Position numbers and translations under genes: made by a program. A stretch of DNA of 64,000 bases from Schauerella aestuarii. Its GTDB lineage: Bacteria > Pseudomonadota > Gammaproteobacteria > Burkholderiales > Burkholderiaceae_B. The stretch spans positions 1-64,000 of the forward strand of contig NZ_SIZW01000037.1 of assembly GCF_009866805.1 (NCBI RefSeq), in the 5' to 3' direction. Below are positions 26,158 to 35,095 of this stretch, in pieces (position 1 is the first letter of the stretch; each line of letters opens with the position of its first letter). The notes beneath the pieces were generated by a model. The model saw only the letters and a list, made by a program, of their open reading frames with translations. It made no database searches and was not told the origin of the DNA.

Positions 26158-27068
26158 GCCGTGACTGCGGTGATCACGATCACGACTGCGCCGGCGACGA
26201 TCAGCAGAATGCCGCCCAGCTCCCGGCGCGATGCCGATTGCGCGAAGATGCGCCGCGACAGCAGTTGTGCAAACAGCACCTCCACCAGACCCAGCGTGCG
26301 CACATTGGCGGCGGCCGTCAGCGCGAAGCCGAGAAACCAACCCTGCGACGCGCTCGCACCGAGCAGTCCGCCCAACAACGACGTGCGCCATGCCCGCAAG
26401 CAGGGACCGATCAGCGATCGTTTGAAGCACACCATCCACGCCACCAGCATCGCGACCTGAATCCCCAGCGACCACACCAGCGTGTAACTGGCGCGCATCG
26501 CAAACGAGCCGCTCTCCAGCGTGAGGATAGCGCCGCGAAAGCCCACGGCCGAGAAGGCGAAGAAAGCACCCGAGGCGATACCGAAGACCGCGGGACGCCA
26601 GTCGGAAAAGGCCTGCGCCCCCATTCCCGGCTTGGTGGACATCAGCACCACGCCGACCGTGGCCACGATGATCCCCGCAATGCTCCAGAGGGAGAGCGGA
26701 TCGCTCAGGACCACCAAGGCGAACACCGCCACCTGGATGGGCTCGGTTTTGGTCCACGCCGTGACCACGACGAAGGCCCGCTCGCGCATCGCGGCCAGCA
26801 TGAGCGCGGTAGCGGCGATCTGCGCGGCGGCGCCGCCCGTCGCGAAGAGCAGGTAGCGGCCATTGACGCTGGGCCACGCATCGCCCGTGATATGCGTGAC
26901 GATACTCAAGAAAAGCAACGCGAAGGGAAACCCGTAAAGAAAGCGAACCTGAGTGGCCCCCAAGGTGCCCAGCCGCTCGGTCAGGCTGCGTTGGACGGCG
27001 TTGCGTCCCGCCTGCGCAGCCGCAGCAAAGAGGGTGACGGGGATCCAGAGCCAGGCAAGTTCGTTCAT
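26154..27068 (-). CDS. EamA/DMT-family transporter
   Basis: A 304-residue inner-membrane protein with about ten hydrophobic segments in two EamA halves (about 5-140 and 155-300). It belongs to the drug/metabolite transporter superfamily; the substrate cannot be predicted. Recognisable segments are LGATQVRFLYGFPFALLFLS and, in the second half, RELGGILLIVAGAVVIVITA. It is divergent from an alpha/beta hydrolase gene with a 57-bp gap. Its stop codon lies inside a 24-bp tandem repeat array, suggesting the 3' end has been reshaped by repeat expansion. Confidence 0.85.
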   Translation of the reverse strand: MNELAWLWIPVTLFAAAAQAGRNAVQRSLTERLGTLGATQVRFLYGFPFALLFLSIVTHITGDAWPSVNGRYLLFATGGAAAQIAATALMLAAMRERAFVVVTAWTKTEPIQVAVFALVVLSDPLSLWSIAGIIVATVGVVLMSTKPGMGAQAFSDWRPAVFGIASGAFFAFSAVGFRGAILTLESGSFAMRASYTLVWSLGIQVAMLVAWMVCFKRSLIGPCLRAWRTSLLGGLLGASASQGWFLGFALTAAANVRTLGLVEVLFAQLLSRRIFAQSASRRELGGILLIVAGAVVIVITAVTA

Positions 27069-27125
27069 GGCCGCCAGTGTATCGCGGGGTCCGCCGCCAG
27101 ACCGCTAAAATCACCGTTCGACTTC

Positions 27126-27974
27126 ATGCGGCTACGGCCGATTCTGCCTGCCATGCGCGCCGACTTTACGCCCGACCTTCACCACTACGCGCTGCCCGAT
27201 TACACGCTGACGTACACCGATACCGGCTCGGGGCCGCTGCTCTTGCTGGTGCACGGCTCGCTCTGCGACTGCCGATACTGGAAATCCCAGATCGTGACCT
27301 TGAGCCGCAGCCATCGCGTCGTGGCCGTGAATCTGCGCCATTACTGGCCGCAGGAATGGACGCCGGAAGGCGGGCCATTCTCGATCGACCGCCATGCGCA
27401 AGATTTGCTTGGCCTGATCGATCATCTGGCCGCAGGCCCTGCCCATGTGGTGGGCCATTCGCGCGGCGGCAGCGTGGCCCTGCACATGGCTGTGCTGGCA
27501 CCCCAAGCCATCGCCACACTCACGCTGGCCGATCCTGGCGTGGGGCACGCCGATCGCAGCGACCCGCGCGGCGCTTTTCGCCACGACGCCATGGCGCTGA
27601 TCCAGCGCGGCGATGTGGATGCCGGCCTGGCGCTCTTCATCGATGCCGTCAGCGGACCCGATACATGGCGCCGCATGGTGCCGTGGTTTCAGGAAATGGT
27701 GCGCGAGAACGCGACAACGCTGCTTGCGCAAACCGCGGAGCCGCCGTTCAGGCTGGACGCGGCCACGATTCAATCGCTCGCCATGCCGATGCTGTTGGTG
27801 GGCGGCGCACTCAGTCCACAGCCCTATCCCGCCACGCTCGATCGTCTGGAAGGGCTACTGCCGCAAGCGTCACGCGTGACGATCGCGGGGTCGTCTCACG
27901 GCATGAATCTGGGCAATCCGCGGGTGTTCAATGCCGCGGTGGCGGATTTCGTGGCTGCGCAGTCGGCGGTCTGA
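27126..27974 (+). CDS. Alpha/beta hydrolase
   Basis: A 282-residue alpha/beta-hydrolase-fold enzyme. The oxyanion block is LLLVHGSLCDCRYWKSQ, the nucleophile elbow VVGHSRGGSVAL carries the catalytic Ser, and the catalytic His is in AGSSHGMNLGNP near the C-terminus. There is no signal peptide. The substrate is unknown; the fold covers esterases, C-C hydrolases and lactonases. Neither the ATG at 27126 nor the one at 27153 has a clear ribosome site, so the shorter 273-residue form is equally possible. Confidence 0.85.
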   Translation: MRLRPILPAMRADFTPDLHHYALPDYTLTYTDTGSGPLLLLVHGSLCDCRYWKSQIVTLSRSHRVVAVNLRHYWPQEWTPEGGPFSIDRHAQDLLGLIDHLAAGPAHVVGHSRGGSVALHMAVLAPQAIATLTLADPGVGHADRSDPRGAFRHDAMALIQRGDVDAGLALFIDAVSGPDTWRRMVPWFQEMVRENATTLLAQTAEPPFRLDAATIQSLAMPMLLVGGALSPQPYPATLDRLEGLLPQASRVTIAGSSHGMNLGNPRVFNAAVADFVAAQSAV

Positions 27975-27991
27975 CGGCACGGGTTGACGCC

Positions 27992-28489
27992 TCAGGTGTC
28001 GTGCAGGTTTTTCTGCAGGAACGCGAGATCGAGCCAACGGCCAAATTTGCGACCCACTTGCGGCATCAGTCCCGTTTGCACGAACCCGGCACGCCGGTGC
28101 AGCGCGATCGATGCTGTGTTTTGCGCCTCGATACCCGCCACCATCACATGCAACTCTGCCGCCCGCGCGCGTTCGATCACGGCATCGAGCAACTGCCGCC
28201 CCAGGCCGCGGCCTTGCGCGTCGGGTCGCACATACACGGAATGCTCGACGGTATTGACGAAACCTTCAAACGGCCGGAAATCGCCATAGGAGGCGAAGCC
28301 CAATATGGTTTCGCCCTCCGCGGCGACGATGACGGGAAAACCGCGCGCTCGGCGGTCGTCCATCCATCGCTGGCGCACGTCGTTCGTGACCGGTGTCTCG
28401 GTCCAGAGCGCCGTCGTGTGAAGGATGGCATGATTCGTGATATCCACAATACCGGGTACGTCGGCATCGACCGCATCGCGCAACAACAT
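27992..28489 (-). CDS. GNAT family N-acetyltransferase (phosphinothricin acetyltransferase-like)
   Basis: A 165-residue GNAT enzyme. The order of segments, RDAVDADVPGIVDITNHAIL, DDRRARGFPVIVAAEGETIL, then the acetyl-CoA loop VYVRPDAQGRGLGRQLLDAV and SIALHRRAGFVQTG, matches the phosphinothricin/methionine sulfoximine acetyltransferase group. Members acetylate amino-acid-like compounds, and real substrates are often unknown. Start at 28489 (ATG) preferred; a TTG five codons upstream is possible. Confidence 0.9.
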   Translation of the reverse strand: MLLRDAVDADVPGIVDITNHAILHTTALWTETPVTNDVRQRWMDDRRARGFPVIVAAEGETILGFASYGDFRPFEGFVNTVEHSVYVRPDAQGRGLGRQLLDAVIERARAAELHVMVAGIEAQNTASIALHRRAGFVQTGLMPQVGRKFGRWLDLAFLQKNLHDT

Positions 28490-28597
28490 GGGTACATCCC
28501 GCAAAATATTCGATTCGCGCCATCATACCGGCTGGTGTATTCAAGCAGGCCATCACGCGCGTGCTCAACGTCGAGCTGATCAACGGAGCGTTTCCAC

Positions 28598-29113
28598 ATG
28601 ACGGATACATGGGACATCGTGCGCGCCGCACTGGCGCAAGAGTTCTCGGACATCACCGACATCGGTGAAGCGGTGCGCATCATCGTACGCCTGACCGTGG
28701 CTGGCGTGTTGGCCGGCATCATCGGCTACGAACGCGAGGCGAGCGGCAAACCCGCCGGTTTGCGCACGCATATTCTGGTCGCCCTGGGCGCTGCGCTCTT
28801 CGTGCTGGTGCCGGCGCAGAGCGGCATGCGCATCGAAGATCTGAGCCGTGTGCTGCAAGGGATCGTGGCAGGTATCGGCTTTCTGGGCGCGGGTGCGATC
28901 ATCAAACTCAGCGACGAGCGACGCATCAAGGGGTTGACCACCTCCGCCAGCATCTGGATGACGGCGGCCATTGGCGTGGCGGCCGGCATGGGCCGTGAAA
29001 TGACGGCCATTCTGAGCACCCTCTTCGCGCTCTTCGTGCTTGCCGTCTTGCGCCACGTGGAGGTGCGTGTGGCACGCCGCCGCACGGCCGAAGATATCGA
29101 CAACGAGGTGTGA
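28598..29113 (+). CDS. MgtC/SapB family membrane protein
   Basis: A 171-residue inner-membrane protein with four or five hydrophobic segments. The MgtC signature region GIIGYEREASGKPAGLRTH and GIVAGIGFLGAGAIIK is present, with KGLTTSASIWMTAAIGVAAG after it. Only the membrane domain is present; the C-terminal ACT-like domain of Salmonella MgtC is missing, as in most SapB-type members. The role is unknown beyond links to Mg2+ limitation and membrane potential in other species. It overlaps the DTW-domain gene by 4 bp (GTGA). Confidence 0.9.
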   Translation: MTDTWDIVRAALAQEFSDITDIGEAVRIIVRLTVAGVLAGIIGYEREASGKPAGLRTHILVALGAALFVLVPAQSGMRIEDLSRVLQGIVAGIGFLGAGAIIKLSDERRIKGLTTSASIWMTAAIGVAAGMGREMTAILSTLFALFVLAVLRHVEVRVARRRTAEDIDNEV

Positions 29114-29727
29114 GCGTGCGCACTCGCTGCCCTCATTGCGCGATGCTGACGGCGCAATGCGTATGCGCGCTCGTGGCACCCATCGATAACCGCACGCCGG
29201 TGCGTGTGCTGCAGGATCCCCGCGAAAGCACACATGCGTTGAATACGGCACGCTGGGTTGCGTTGGGATTGCGCCATGCCGAGATCGTCACTCGTGCAAC
29301 CTTCACCCCCACGGACTGGACCATTGCCGGGCGGCAATCGTTGCTGCTCTATCCGGCAGAGGCCGATGGCGCGACGGGGCCGCCCGTCACGTCGCCGCTC
29401 ACCCTGATCGTACTGGACGGCACGTGGAAGCAGGCCGCAGGCATGCTGAGGCGCCATCCTGCCTTGCTTGCCCTCCCCCGATTCGGTCTGGCACCCAAAG
29501 ACGTGTCCGCTTACCGCCTGCGCAAATCGCCCCGCACCGACGGGCTATCCACGGTCGAGGCCGTGGCGGCGGCGCTCGATCTGCTCGACGCCCCCCAACG
29601 CCACGCAGCGATGCTGCGGCCGTTCCATGCGCAGGTGGATGCGCAGATTCGCACCCAACTTGTTGCGATGGGCGAAACCGCGTTTCGCCACAATTATCCG
29701 CACATAGACATTGAGAATATGGTGTGA
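29110..29727 (+). CDS. DTW-domain protein (tRNA-uridine aminocarboxypropyltransferase family)
   Basis: A 205-residue protein with the DxTW motif (LDGTWKQA) and an N-terminal zinc-type cysteine pattern CPHCAMLTAQCVC. LLYPAEADG and the C-terminal RHNYPHIDIENM are also typical of the group. DTW proteins such as E. coli TapT use SAM to add the 3-amino-3-carboxypropyl group to uridine in tRNA, for example acp3U47. This function is inferred from the family. It starts with GTG overlapping the MgtC-like stop codon; a GTG two codons later is an alternative. Confidence 0.88.
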   Translation: MSVRTRCPHCAMLTAQCVCALVAPIDNRTPVRVLQDPRESTHALNTARWVALGLRHAEIVTRATFTPTDWTIAGRQSLLLYPAEADGATGPPVTSPLTLIVLDGTWKQAAGMLRRHPALLALPRFGLAPKDVSAYRLRKSPRTDGLSTVEAVAAALDLLDAPQRHAAMLRPFHAQVDAQIRTQLVAMGETAFRHNYPHIDIENMV

Positions 29728-29822
29728 ATCCGCCAGGGCGTTGTCATCCACTGCGGGTAAAATAGCGGGTTCGGGCGCGATTTGCCCGAACACGACTTAT
29801 CTTTTCGGAGGACCGAACGACA

Positions 29823-30470
29823 ATGCTTCCCGAACGATTACAGCAGGGATATCAAGCGTTTCTCGACGGCCGCTTTCCAAGCGAGCGCAGCCGTTATAAG
29901 CGGCTTGGCGAAAAAGGCCAGCAACCCAACACCATGGTGATCGGCTGCTGCGACTCGCGCGTCTCGCCTGAAGCCATCTTCGATGTGGGTCCGGGCGAAC
30001 TCTTTGTAGCCCGCAACGTGGCCAATCTGGTGCCGCCTTACGAGCCCGATACCGATTCTTACCATGGCGTGAGCGCCGCCATTGAGTTTGCGGTCAATGG
30101 GCTGAATGTCGAGCACATCGTCGTGCTCGGCCACGCGTCATGCGGCGGGATCGGCGCGTTTTACGACAGCGCCCAACCCCTCGCCAAGGGTGACTTCATC
30201 GGCAAATGGATGTCGCAGATCGCGCCGGTCGCCGATAAGCTCGACCGTACCGCCGGCGATCGCAAAACGAACATCCGCGCGTTGGAAATGGCGGTGGTGG
30301 GTCACAGCATCGAGAACCTGATGACGTTTCCGTATATCAGTCAACGCGTCAAAGCCGGCACCTTGCAGCTCCACGGTGCCTATTTTGGCGTCGCCACGGG
30401 TTTGCTGTTCATTCGTGACCCGGAAACGGGCGAGTTCTCGCCCTGCGTCGACGTGAAGCTGGATGAATAA
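29823..30470 (+). CDS. Beta-class carbonic anhydrase
   Basis: Interconverts CO2 and bicarbonate with a zinc ion. The 215-residue protein has ligands Cys42 (in GCCDSRVSPE, with Asp44 and Arg46), His104 and Cys107 (GHASCGG). Further family blocks are ELFVARNVANLVPPYEPD and SAAIEFAVNGL. Cytoplasmic, no signal peptide. A GGAGG ribosome site precedes the ATG. The gene stands alone and ends in a strong hairpin. Confidence 0.96.
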   Translation: MLPERLQQGYQAFLDGRFPSERSRYKRLGEKGQQPNTMVIGCCDSRVSPEAIFDVGPGELFVARNVANLVPPYEPDTDSYHGVSAAIEFAVNGLNVEHIVVLGHASCGGIGAFYDSAQPLAKGDFIGKWMSQIAPVADKLDRTAGDRKTNIRALEMAVVGHSIENLMTFPYISQRVKAGTLQLHGAYFGVATGLLFIRDPETGEFSPCVDVKLDE

Positions 30471-30497
30471 GTCTTGCTGAGCGCGTAAGCCTCGCAG

Positions 30498-30532
30498 CGG
30501 GCGCGGTGTGCACACACCGCGCCCGTTTGCTT
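30498..30532. terminator. Hairpin terminator after carbonic anhydrase
   Basis: A nearly perfect 28-bp palindrome with 13-bp arms (CGGGCGCGGTGTG at 30498-30510) and a T-rich right flank lies between the carbonic anhydrase and the convergent MAPEG gene. It may stop transcripts from both sides. Confidence 0.75.
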
Positions 30533-30550
30533 TCTACAAGCGGTAGCCGC

Positions 30551-30925
30551 TCAGCCGCCGCTGAACAAGATCGCCACGTTGATCACCAAGCCCAGCGTCC
30601 ACGCGATGGAGCGCAACGTGCCTTTGCCTTTGAGGTAAAGCGCCAGATACACCAGCCGGACGATCACATACGCGATCATCAGATTGCGCAGCTGCGGTAG
30701 ATCCACATTGCGATACAGCGCGAACAGCACCGCCGCATAGAAAAACGGCAACCCCTCGAAGAAATTGGTTTGCGCGGCATTGGCGCGTGCGCGCCAACCT
30801 TCCTGCTTTTGCAGCCAGGCGCGCGGGTTGTCGTTATCGAAACTCTTGTCACCGGCTTTCGCAATGCCGGTGGCAAGGAACGGCAAGGCGGCAGCGATCA
30901 ACATCAGCCAGGCAATCGTAGTCAT
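30551..30925 (-). CDS. MAPEG family membrane protein
   Basis: A 124-residue protein with four hydrophobic segments, beginning MTTIAWLMLIAAALPFLATG and ending TLGLVINVAILFSGG. NDNPRAWLQKQEGWRARANA and the FFEGLPFFYAAVLFA segment match the MAPEG family (membrane-associated glutathione and eicosanoid enzymes). Bacterial members mostly have no known activity, and glutathione transferase or peroxidase activity is only suspected. AAGGA stands before the ATG. Confidence 0.88.
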   Translation of the reverse strand: MTTIAWLMLIAAALPFLATGIAKAGDKSFDNDNPRAWLQKQEGWRARANAAQTNFFEGLPFFYAAVLFALYRNVDLPQLRNLMIAYVIVRLVYLALYLKGKGTLRSIAWTLGLVINVAILFSGG

Positions 30926-31171
30926 GGTGGTCCTTCAGTAAGCAAACACATTCAGGCAAAACACGTTTTGGCGGCACGCCGGCGGCGTGCCGTCGGGGCG
31001 TCGTCGCTCATCCTACCCGAGCCGGGCCCATTCGGGCGCGCGGGTTGCGAACACGAGGCCCGAGGTATCGGACGTGCGAGATCCCTGATTGCCGCGCAAG
31101 GACCACGCCCGCACGCACGATCCACATCCTAAAGCTGTGCGCGGGCAGCAATCTCTATCGGGAAATACGCA

Positions 31172-31936
31172 ATGCATCGTTTTGAAAACAAGGTCGTGAT
31201 CGTGACCGGCGCGGGTTCAGGTATGGGTCGCGCCACTGCCGCGCGATTTGCGCGCGAAGGTGCGCATGTGGTGCTGGTAGGCCGTACCGCCGCAAAACTG
31301 GAAGATGTGGCCGCCAGCCTGGAAGGCGACCGCGCACTCGTGTGTGCTGCGGATGTGTCCAAACCGGAAGATGTGCAGCACATCGTCGCGTCGACCCTGA
31401 AGGCGTTCGGTCACATCGACGTCCTCGTGAACAACGCCGGCGTGGCGGCACAAGGCAAGATTCCAGACGCTTCGCTCGAGGACTGGAAAAAGGTGATGTC
31501 GATCGATCTGGACGGCGTGTTCTATATGTGCCGCGCCGTCATTCCGGAACTGATCAAGACCAAGGGCTCGGTAATCAATGTGTCGTCGGTGTCCGGCATC
31601 GGTGGCGACTGGGGCATGGGTATCTATAACGCTGCCAAGGGTGCGGTGACGAACCTCACGCGTGCGATGGCGCTGGACCACGGCCCTGACGGCGTGCGCA
31701 TCAATGCCGTCAATCCGTCGCTGACCAAAAGCGAGATGACCGCCGACATGTTCGACGACAAGGTCCTGATGGCGAAGTTCAAGGAGCGCATCCCGCTGGG
31801 ACGCGCCGCCGAGGCCGAAGAGATTGCCGACGTGATTGCGTTTCTCGCCAGCCACGACGCGCGCTTCATTACCGGGGTGAACCTGCCGGTGGATGGCGGC
31901 CTCTCGGCATCGAACGGTCAGCCGCCGCAGGCTTGA
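31172..31936 (+). CDS. Short-chain dehydrogenase/reductase
   Basis: A 254-residue classical SDR oxidoreductase. The cofactor motif TGAGSGMGRATAARFAREG is at 12-30, and VGRTAAK after beta-2 suggests NADP(H) is possible. NNAGVA is at 87-92, with catalytic Ser139, Tyr152 and Lys156 (YNAAK). The position usually held by the tetrad asparagine is Asp112 (IDLDG). The C-terminus ITGVNLPVDGGLSASNG is family-typical. The substrate is unknown. It is convergent with the glutamine amidotransferase gene 9 bp away. Confidence 0.92.
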   Translation: MHRFENKVVIVTGAGSGMGRATAARFAREGAHVVLVGRTAAKLEDVAASLEGDRALVCAADVSKPEDVQHIVASTLKAFGHIDVLVNNAGVAAQGKIPDASLEDWKKVMSIDLDGVFYMCRAVIPELIKTKGSVINVSSVSGIGGDWGMGIYNAAKGAVTNLTRAMALDHGPDGVRINAVNPSLTKSEMTADMFDDKVLMAKFKERIPLGRAAEAEEIADVIAFLASHDARFITGVNLPVDGGLSASNGQPPQA

Positions 31937-31945
31937 GAGGCGCCG

Positions 31946-32695
31946 TCAGACGACGCTTGCCATGGGTGCGGAGGCGCTTGGCAACGCAGCCCACACATCC
32001 CGCAGGATCTGCAAGGCTTGTGGCGTGGGACCGACCTCGGCCAGCATCCTGGCAACGTCCAGGCCACGCGCAAGGTGCTCGGCCTCGCGTCGTTTGATGA
32101 CCGCACCCATGATCTCGGCGCGGAATTCGGGATGGAACTGCACCGATAGCGCCCGAGGCCCGACGCGCACGATCTGATGCGGATCGTGATCGGTTGCGGC
32201 CAAGGCGACCGATCCCGGGGCCAGTTCGACCACGGTTTGCATGTGCGTGAGATTGACCTGAAACGATGCCGGCAAATCGCGTGTGGCCTCATCGCCCGCC
32301 GCCGCCGGCAGCAAGCTCACCGTGCGCCGGCCAAGCTCGATACCCGCTGGGTGGTAATCCACCACACCGCCCAGCGCATGCGCCATCAGTTGATGGCCAT
32401 AGCACACGCCCAGTAGCGGCATATCCACATCCATCGCATCGCGTATCCAGCCTGCGGTGCGCTCGCTCCAGTCGGCACGGTCGGTGACCATCGCCCACGA
32501 GCCGGTGATCACGGCAGCGCCCACCGAGGCGGGCTCGGGCAACGCTTCGCCCGCGTAGGGACGCACCACCTGGACCGCATCGGGCAACACGCCAAGGGCG
32601 TGGCAGAACCAGTCGGGAATATCGCCGAAATCGGCTTGCAGATCGTCGGGCGCAGCGCCCGTTTGAACAATCAGGAACGGTTTGGAGTGAGACAC
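31946..32695 (-). CDS. Class I glutamine amidotransferase-like protein
   Basis: A 249-residue stand-alone class I amidotransferase domain, related to the GuaA glutaminase half and to gamma-glutamyl hydrolases. The nucleophile is Cys98 in LLGVCYGHQLMAHALGG; His188 and Glu190 (VQFHPEF) complete the triad. No synthetase domain is fused and none is adjacent, so it may hydrolyse gamma-glutamyl compounds or act on an unknown partner. It starts with GTG; no clear ribosome site is visible. Confidence 0.88.
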   Translation of the reverse strand: MSHSKPFLIVQTGAAPDDLQADFGDIPDWFCHALGVLPDAVQVVRPYAGEALPEPASVGAAVITGSWAMVTDRADWSERTAGWIRDAMDVDMPLLGVCYGHQLMAHALGGVVDYHPAGIELGRRTVSLLPAAAGDEATRDLPASFQVNLTHMQTVVELAPGSVALAATDHDPHQIVRVGPRALSVQFHPEFRAEIMGAVIKRREAEHLARGLDVARMLAEVGPTPQALQILRDVWAALPSASAPMASVV

Positions 32696-32842
32696 GGTGA
32701 CGCAACCAGTGGGCGGGGTGGTAGGAATGAACGGCGGGTGGGTGTGGACGGAATTTTAATGCTGCGCGCGACGTCCGATGTGACCTTTACATTCGGCCCA
32801 TCGCGCAAGCCCTCGTTGCTGGCGCGCGGATGACGCACCGCT

Positions 32843-33790
32843 TCAAGGCAGCGTCTGCGCCAGCACCCACAGCAAACCGGCGACGGTCGCGACCGACATC
32901 AAGGTAGAGATCAAGATCGCGCGCGAGGTACTGGCTGCGTCGCGCCGGTACAGCTCGGCCAGCATGAAGGGGCCCGTGCCTGTGGGCAACGCGGCAAGCA
33001 ACGTGACCGCTGCCGTCTGCACGGGCGCCAGCCCGAAAACGAAATGCGCCAGGGCCCAGGTCAAGGCGGGATGCACCACCAGCTTGGCCCACACCATCGG
33101 CGCGACGCCCTCGGTGCGGCGCGTTTCCTGCCCACGCCGATCGGCGAGAAACAAGCCGAGCGCGATCAAGGCGCACGGCGACGCCGCCGCGCCCAACAGG
33201 TCGATGAACCGTTCGAACGCGTCCGGCAAAGGAATGCCGGTGCCATCCACCACGGCACCGGCGAGCGGTGCCAGCAGCAACGGATTGCGCGCCAGCGCCC
33301 GGGTCACCCGCCACGCCACGCGCCAAGGCAGGCGTTCCGTTTGCAATCCAATCTCGACCAACACGATGGCGGCGGCGAACAGCACGCATGCCGTGAGCAT
33401 GATGGTGAGCGTGGCAGCGGCCAGGCTGGGGGGGCCGAACGCTGCGGCGCAAAGCGGGATGCCCATGAAACCCACATTGGCGTAGGCCGCATTCAGCCCG
33501 TCGAGCGCAGCATCGGCCAGCGGACGTCCGCGCCGCTTGCCCCACGCAACGGCGACGGTGAAAACGATGATGCAACTCAAGCCGAAAGCGCCGATTACAC
33601 CGGGTTGATACAGCGCTTCCCAAGACGCATGCGCGACCAGGTCGAACAGCAATGCAGGCAGGGCCAGATACACCACCAATCGATTGATTTCGCGGGTGGC
33701 ATAGGGCCCGAAGATGCCCCCCAAACGGCACAGATAGCCCACAAGAATGAGGGCGAAGATGGGCAGGACGACGGATAAGGTCGTGAACAT
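32843..33790 (-). CDS. AEC family transporter (auxin efflux carrier/malonate permease type)
   Basis: A 315-residue inner-membrane protein with about ten hydrophobic segments in two halves separated by a hydrophilic loop (about 217-232, rich in Arg). Typical blocks are MFTTLSVVLPIFALILVGYL, REINRLVVYLALPALLFDLV and ANVGFMGIPLCAAAFGP. AEC proteins move small carboxylates such as malate or malonate; the direction and substrate here are unknown. It is divergent from a methyltransferase gene, 110 bp away. Confidence 0.93.
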   Translation of the reverse strand: MFTTLSVVLPIFALILVGYLCRLGGIFGPYATREINRLVVYLALPALLFDLVAHASWEALYQPGVIGAFGLSCIIVFTVAVAWGKRRGRPLADAALDGLNAAYANVGFMGIPLCAAAFGPPSLAAATLTIMLTACVLFAAAIVLVEIGLQTERLPWRVAWRVTRALARNPLLLAPLAGAVVDGTGIPLPDAFERFIDLLGAAASPCALIALGLFLADRRGQETRRTEGVAPMVWAKLVVHPALTWALAHFVFGLAPVQTAAVTLLAALPTGTGPFMLAELYRRDAASTSRAILISTLMSVATVAGLLWVLAQTLP

Positions 33791-33900
33791 ATTGAAACGT
33801 GGGTTTGGCTTACTATGGGCAAGCGAGCAAGCGATGGAGCATACCAGTGCGCGCTCGCCCCCATTTGTTATCGTTGATGCGAATCGACAGGAGGAACCGC

Positions 33901-34641
33901 ATGTTCGTGAAGGCCAAGCTGTTGCGCGCCCCGTTAGCTGAACTCGGTGCATCCGGGTGGCGCATGCTGGGTTCCGCAGGCGGCGCAGCCCGCTCGGCGG
34001 CCGATCGTGCGGCCCGCAGCAACCTCTGGCTGGCCGAACGTCTGCGGTTTTACGATGCGTGGCGCAGCAATCCTCAGGGTATCGGTGCCATCGCCCCGTC
34101 CAGTCGCGCACTGGGGCACGCGATCACGCGCCACCTCGATCCCGATTGCGGACGCGTGATCGAACTCGGCAGCGGCACCGGCGTGTTTACCCGCGCGATG
34201 ATCAAGCGCGGCATTCCCGAACAGGACCTGGTGCTCATTGAATTCGACGCGGCTTTCGCCACCTCACTCGCCCGCGATTTTCCCTTGGCCGAAGTGCATC
34301 GCCTCGATGCCGGCCGATTGGTGGAGCGTGGGGTATTGGCTGACGGCATCGCCGGCGCCACGGTGTGCGGCCTGCCGCTGTTGAATATGTCGCTGCGCCA
34401 GCAGATCCGCATCGTGCGCAGCGCGTTTGCACTGATGCATCCCTCGGCCGCGTTCTATTTATTCACGTATGGCGTGCGTTGCCCGGTAAGCCGCCGCGTA
34501 CTGGACCGGCTCGATCTGCGGGCACGTAAAGTGGACATCGTGATTGCCAATGCGCCGCCGGCGCATGTCTGGAAGTTGAGTCGCCGTGGTGCCGCCGTGC
34601 GCCGCATCGGTGCGCCACGCACCGATTCCGGCACCCACTAA
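33901..34641 (+). CDS. Class I SAM-dependent methyltransferase (phospholipid N-methyltransferase-like)
   Basis: A 246-residue protein. The SAM motif is RVIELGSGTGVFTRAM (85-100), with an acidic residue after beta-2 (VLIEFDAAFA). The preceding FYDAWRSNPQGIGAIAPSS is characteristic of PmtA-like phospholipid methyltransferases and related enzymes; rRNA-type function is less likely. The N-terminal 45 residues are Ala/Arg-rich and could bind membrane lipid. The ATG at 33901 has a perfect AGGAGG site, so the longer in-frame extension upstream is rejected. The 3' end overlaps a small convergent gene by 4 bp. Confidence 0.87.
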   Translation: MFVKAKLLRAPLAELGASGWRMLGSAGGAARSAADRAARSNLWLAERLRFYDAWRSNPQGIGAIAPSSRALGHAITRHLDPDCGRVIELGSGTGVFTRAMIKRGIPEQDLVLIEFDAAFATSLARDFPLAEVHRLDAGRLVERGVLADGIAGATVCGLPLLNMSLRQQIRIVRSAFALMHPSAAFYLFTYGVRCPVSRRVLDRLDLRARKVDIVIANAPPAHVWKLSRRGAAVRRIGAPRTDSGTH

Positions 34642-34871
34642 CGCACCAAGGCGGCGCGCCAGAAGTTGAGATCGCCGGAGATGGCGAGTTCGGCCACCCG
34701 CGTACCATCGGCCAACAGCGGCACAGCGCCGCTGCTCAAATCGCAAGCCGCAAGCTCAGGCGTTGCGTAGCGCCCAAGCGACTCGCCGTCATAAATCAGC
34801 CACCACTGGGCGTCCACAAACAGGATGTGGAACGGGCCATGGGCGGTGTCGAAGGTGTAGCAAGTGTGCAT
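34638..34871 (-). CDS. Small conserved-looking hypothetical protein
   Basis: A 77-residue protein that I do not recognise as a named family. It has a normal amino-acid composition with aromatic blocks (HTCYTFDTAHGPFHILFVDA, then QWWLIYDGESLGRYATPELA). The YDGESLGRY-type segment followed by a helical ATPELAACDL resembles small cytosolic proteins of unknown role. There is no signal peptide or membrane segment. It overlaps the methyltransferase stop codon by 4 bp. A longer form starting at 34928 is possible. Confidence 0.55.
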   Translation of the reverse strand: MHTCYTFDTAHGPFHILFVDAQWWLIYDGESLGRYATPELAACDLSSGAVPLLADGTRVAELAISGDLNFWRAALVR

Positions 34872-34957
34872 GATTTCAGAGAACGTCGACCCGGCGGAAA
34901 GCACCGGCGCGCCCCTGGGTGCAAACAACGTGCCTGGCTACGGATTTTGGACGTCTC

Positions 34958-34994
34958 CTAAGGGTTGATCCTAGCCGTTTCAGGGTTAAACCCT
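34958..34994. promoter_or_regulatory. Palindromic AGGGTTAAACCCT site
   Basis: AGGGTTAAACCCT (34982-34994) is a perfect palindrome around one base. A degenerate copy CTAAGGGTTGATCCTAG (34958-34974) precedes it by 7 bp. The pair lies in the 224-bp gap upstream of the small hypothetical gene and downstream of the Ca2+/H+ antiporter gene. It looks like a tandem regulator site; the regulator is unknown. Confidence 0.4.
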
Positions 34995-35095
34995 AGACGA
35001 TGCCCGCAACGTCTGCCGCGCCAACGCACGCCCGCCATCGCACACCCAATTTCGAGCGGCGCGATTCCAGCCGTTGCAAGCCGACCCACCGAGCG

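Noticed and set aside
26025-27114. Long open frames through the 24-bp repeats on both strands (repeated GGSPDSIS or PRSNPVIL units)
   Set aside because: They stay open only because the unit is 24 bp and the DNA is G+C-rich. The EamA and hydrolase genes occupy this DNA in other frames or only at the 3' end.
30498-30525. Recombination or attachment site suggested by the 28-bp near-perfect palindrome
   Set aside because: No integrase or mobile gene is nearby, and the position between convergent genes with a T-rich flank fits a terminator.
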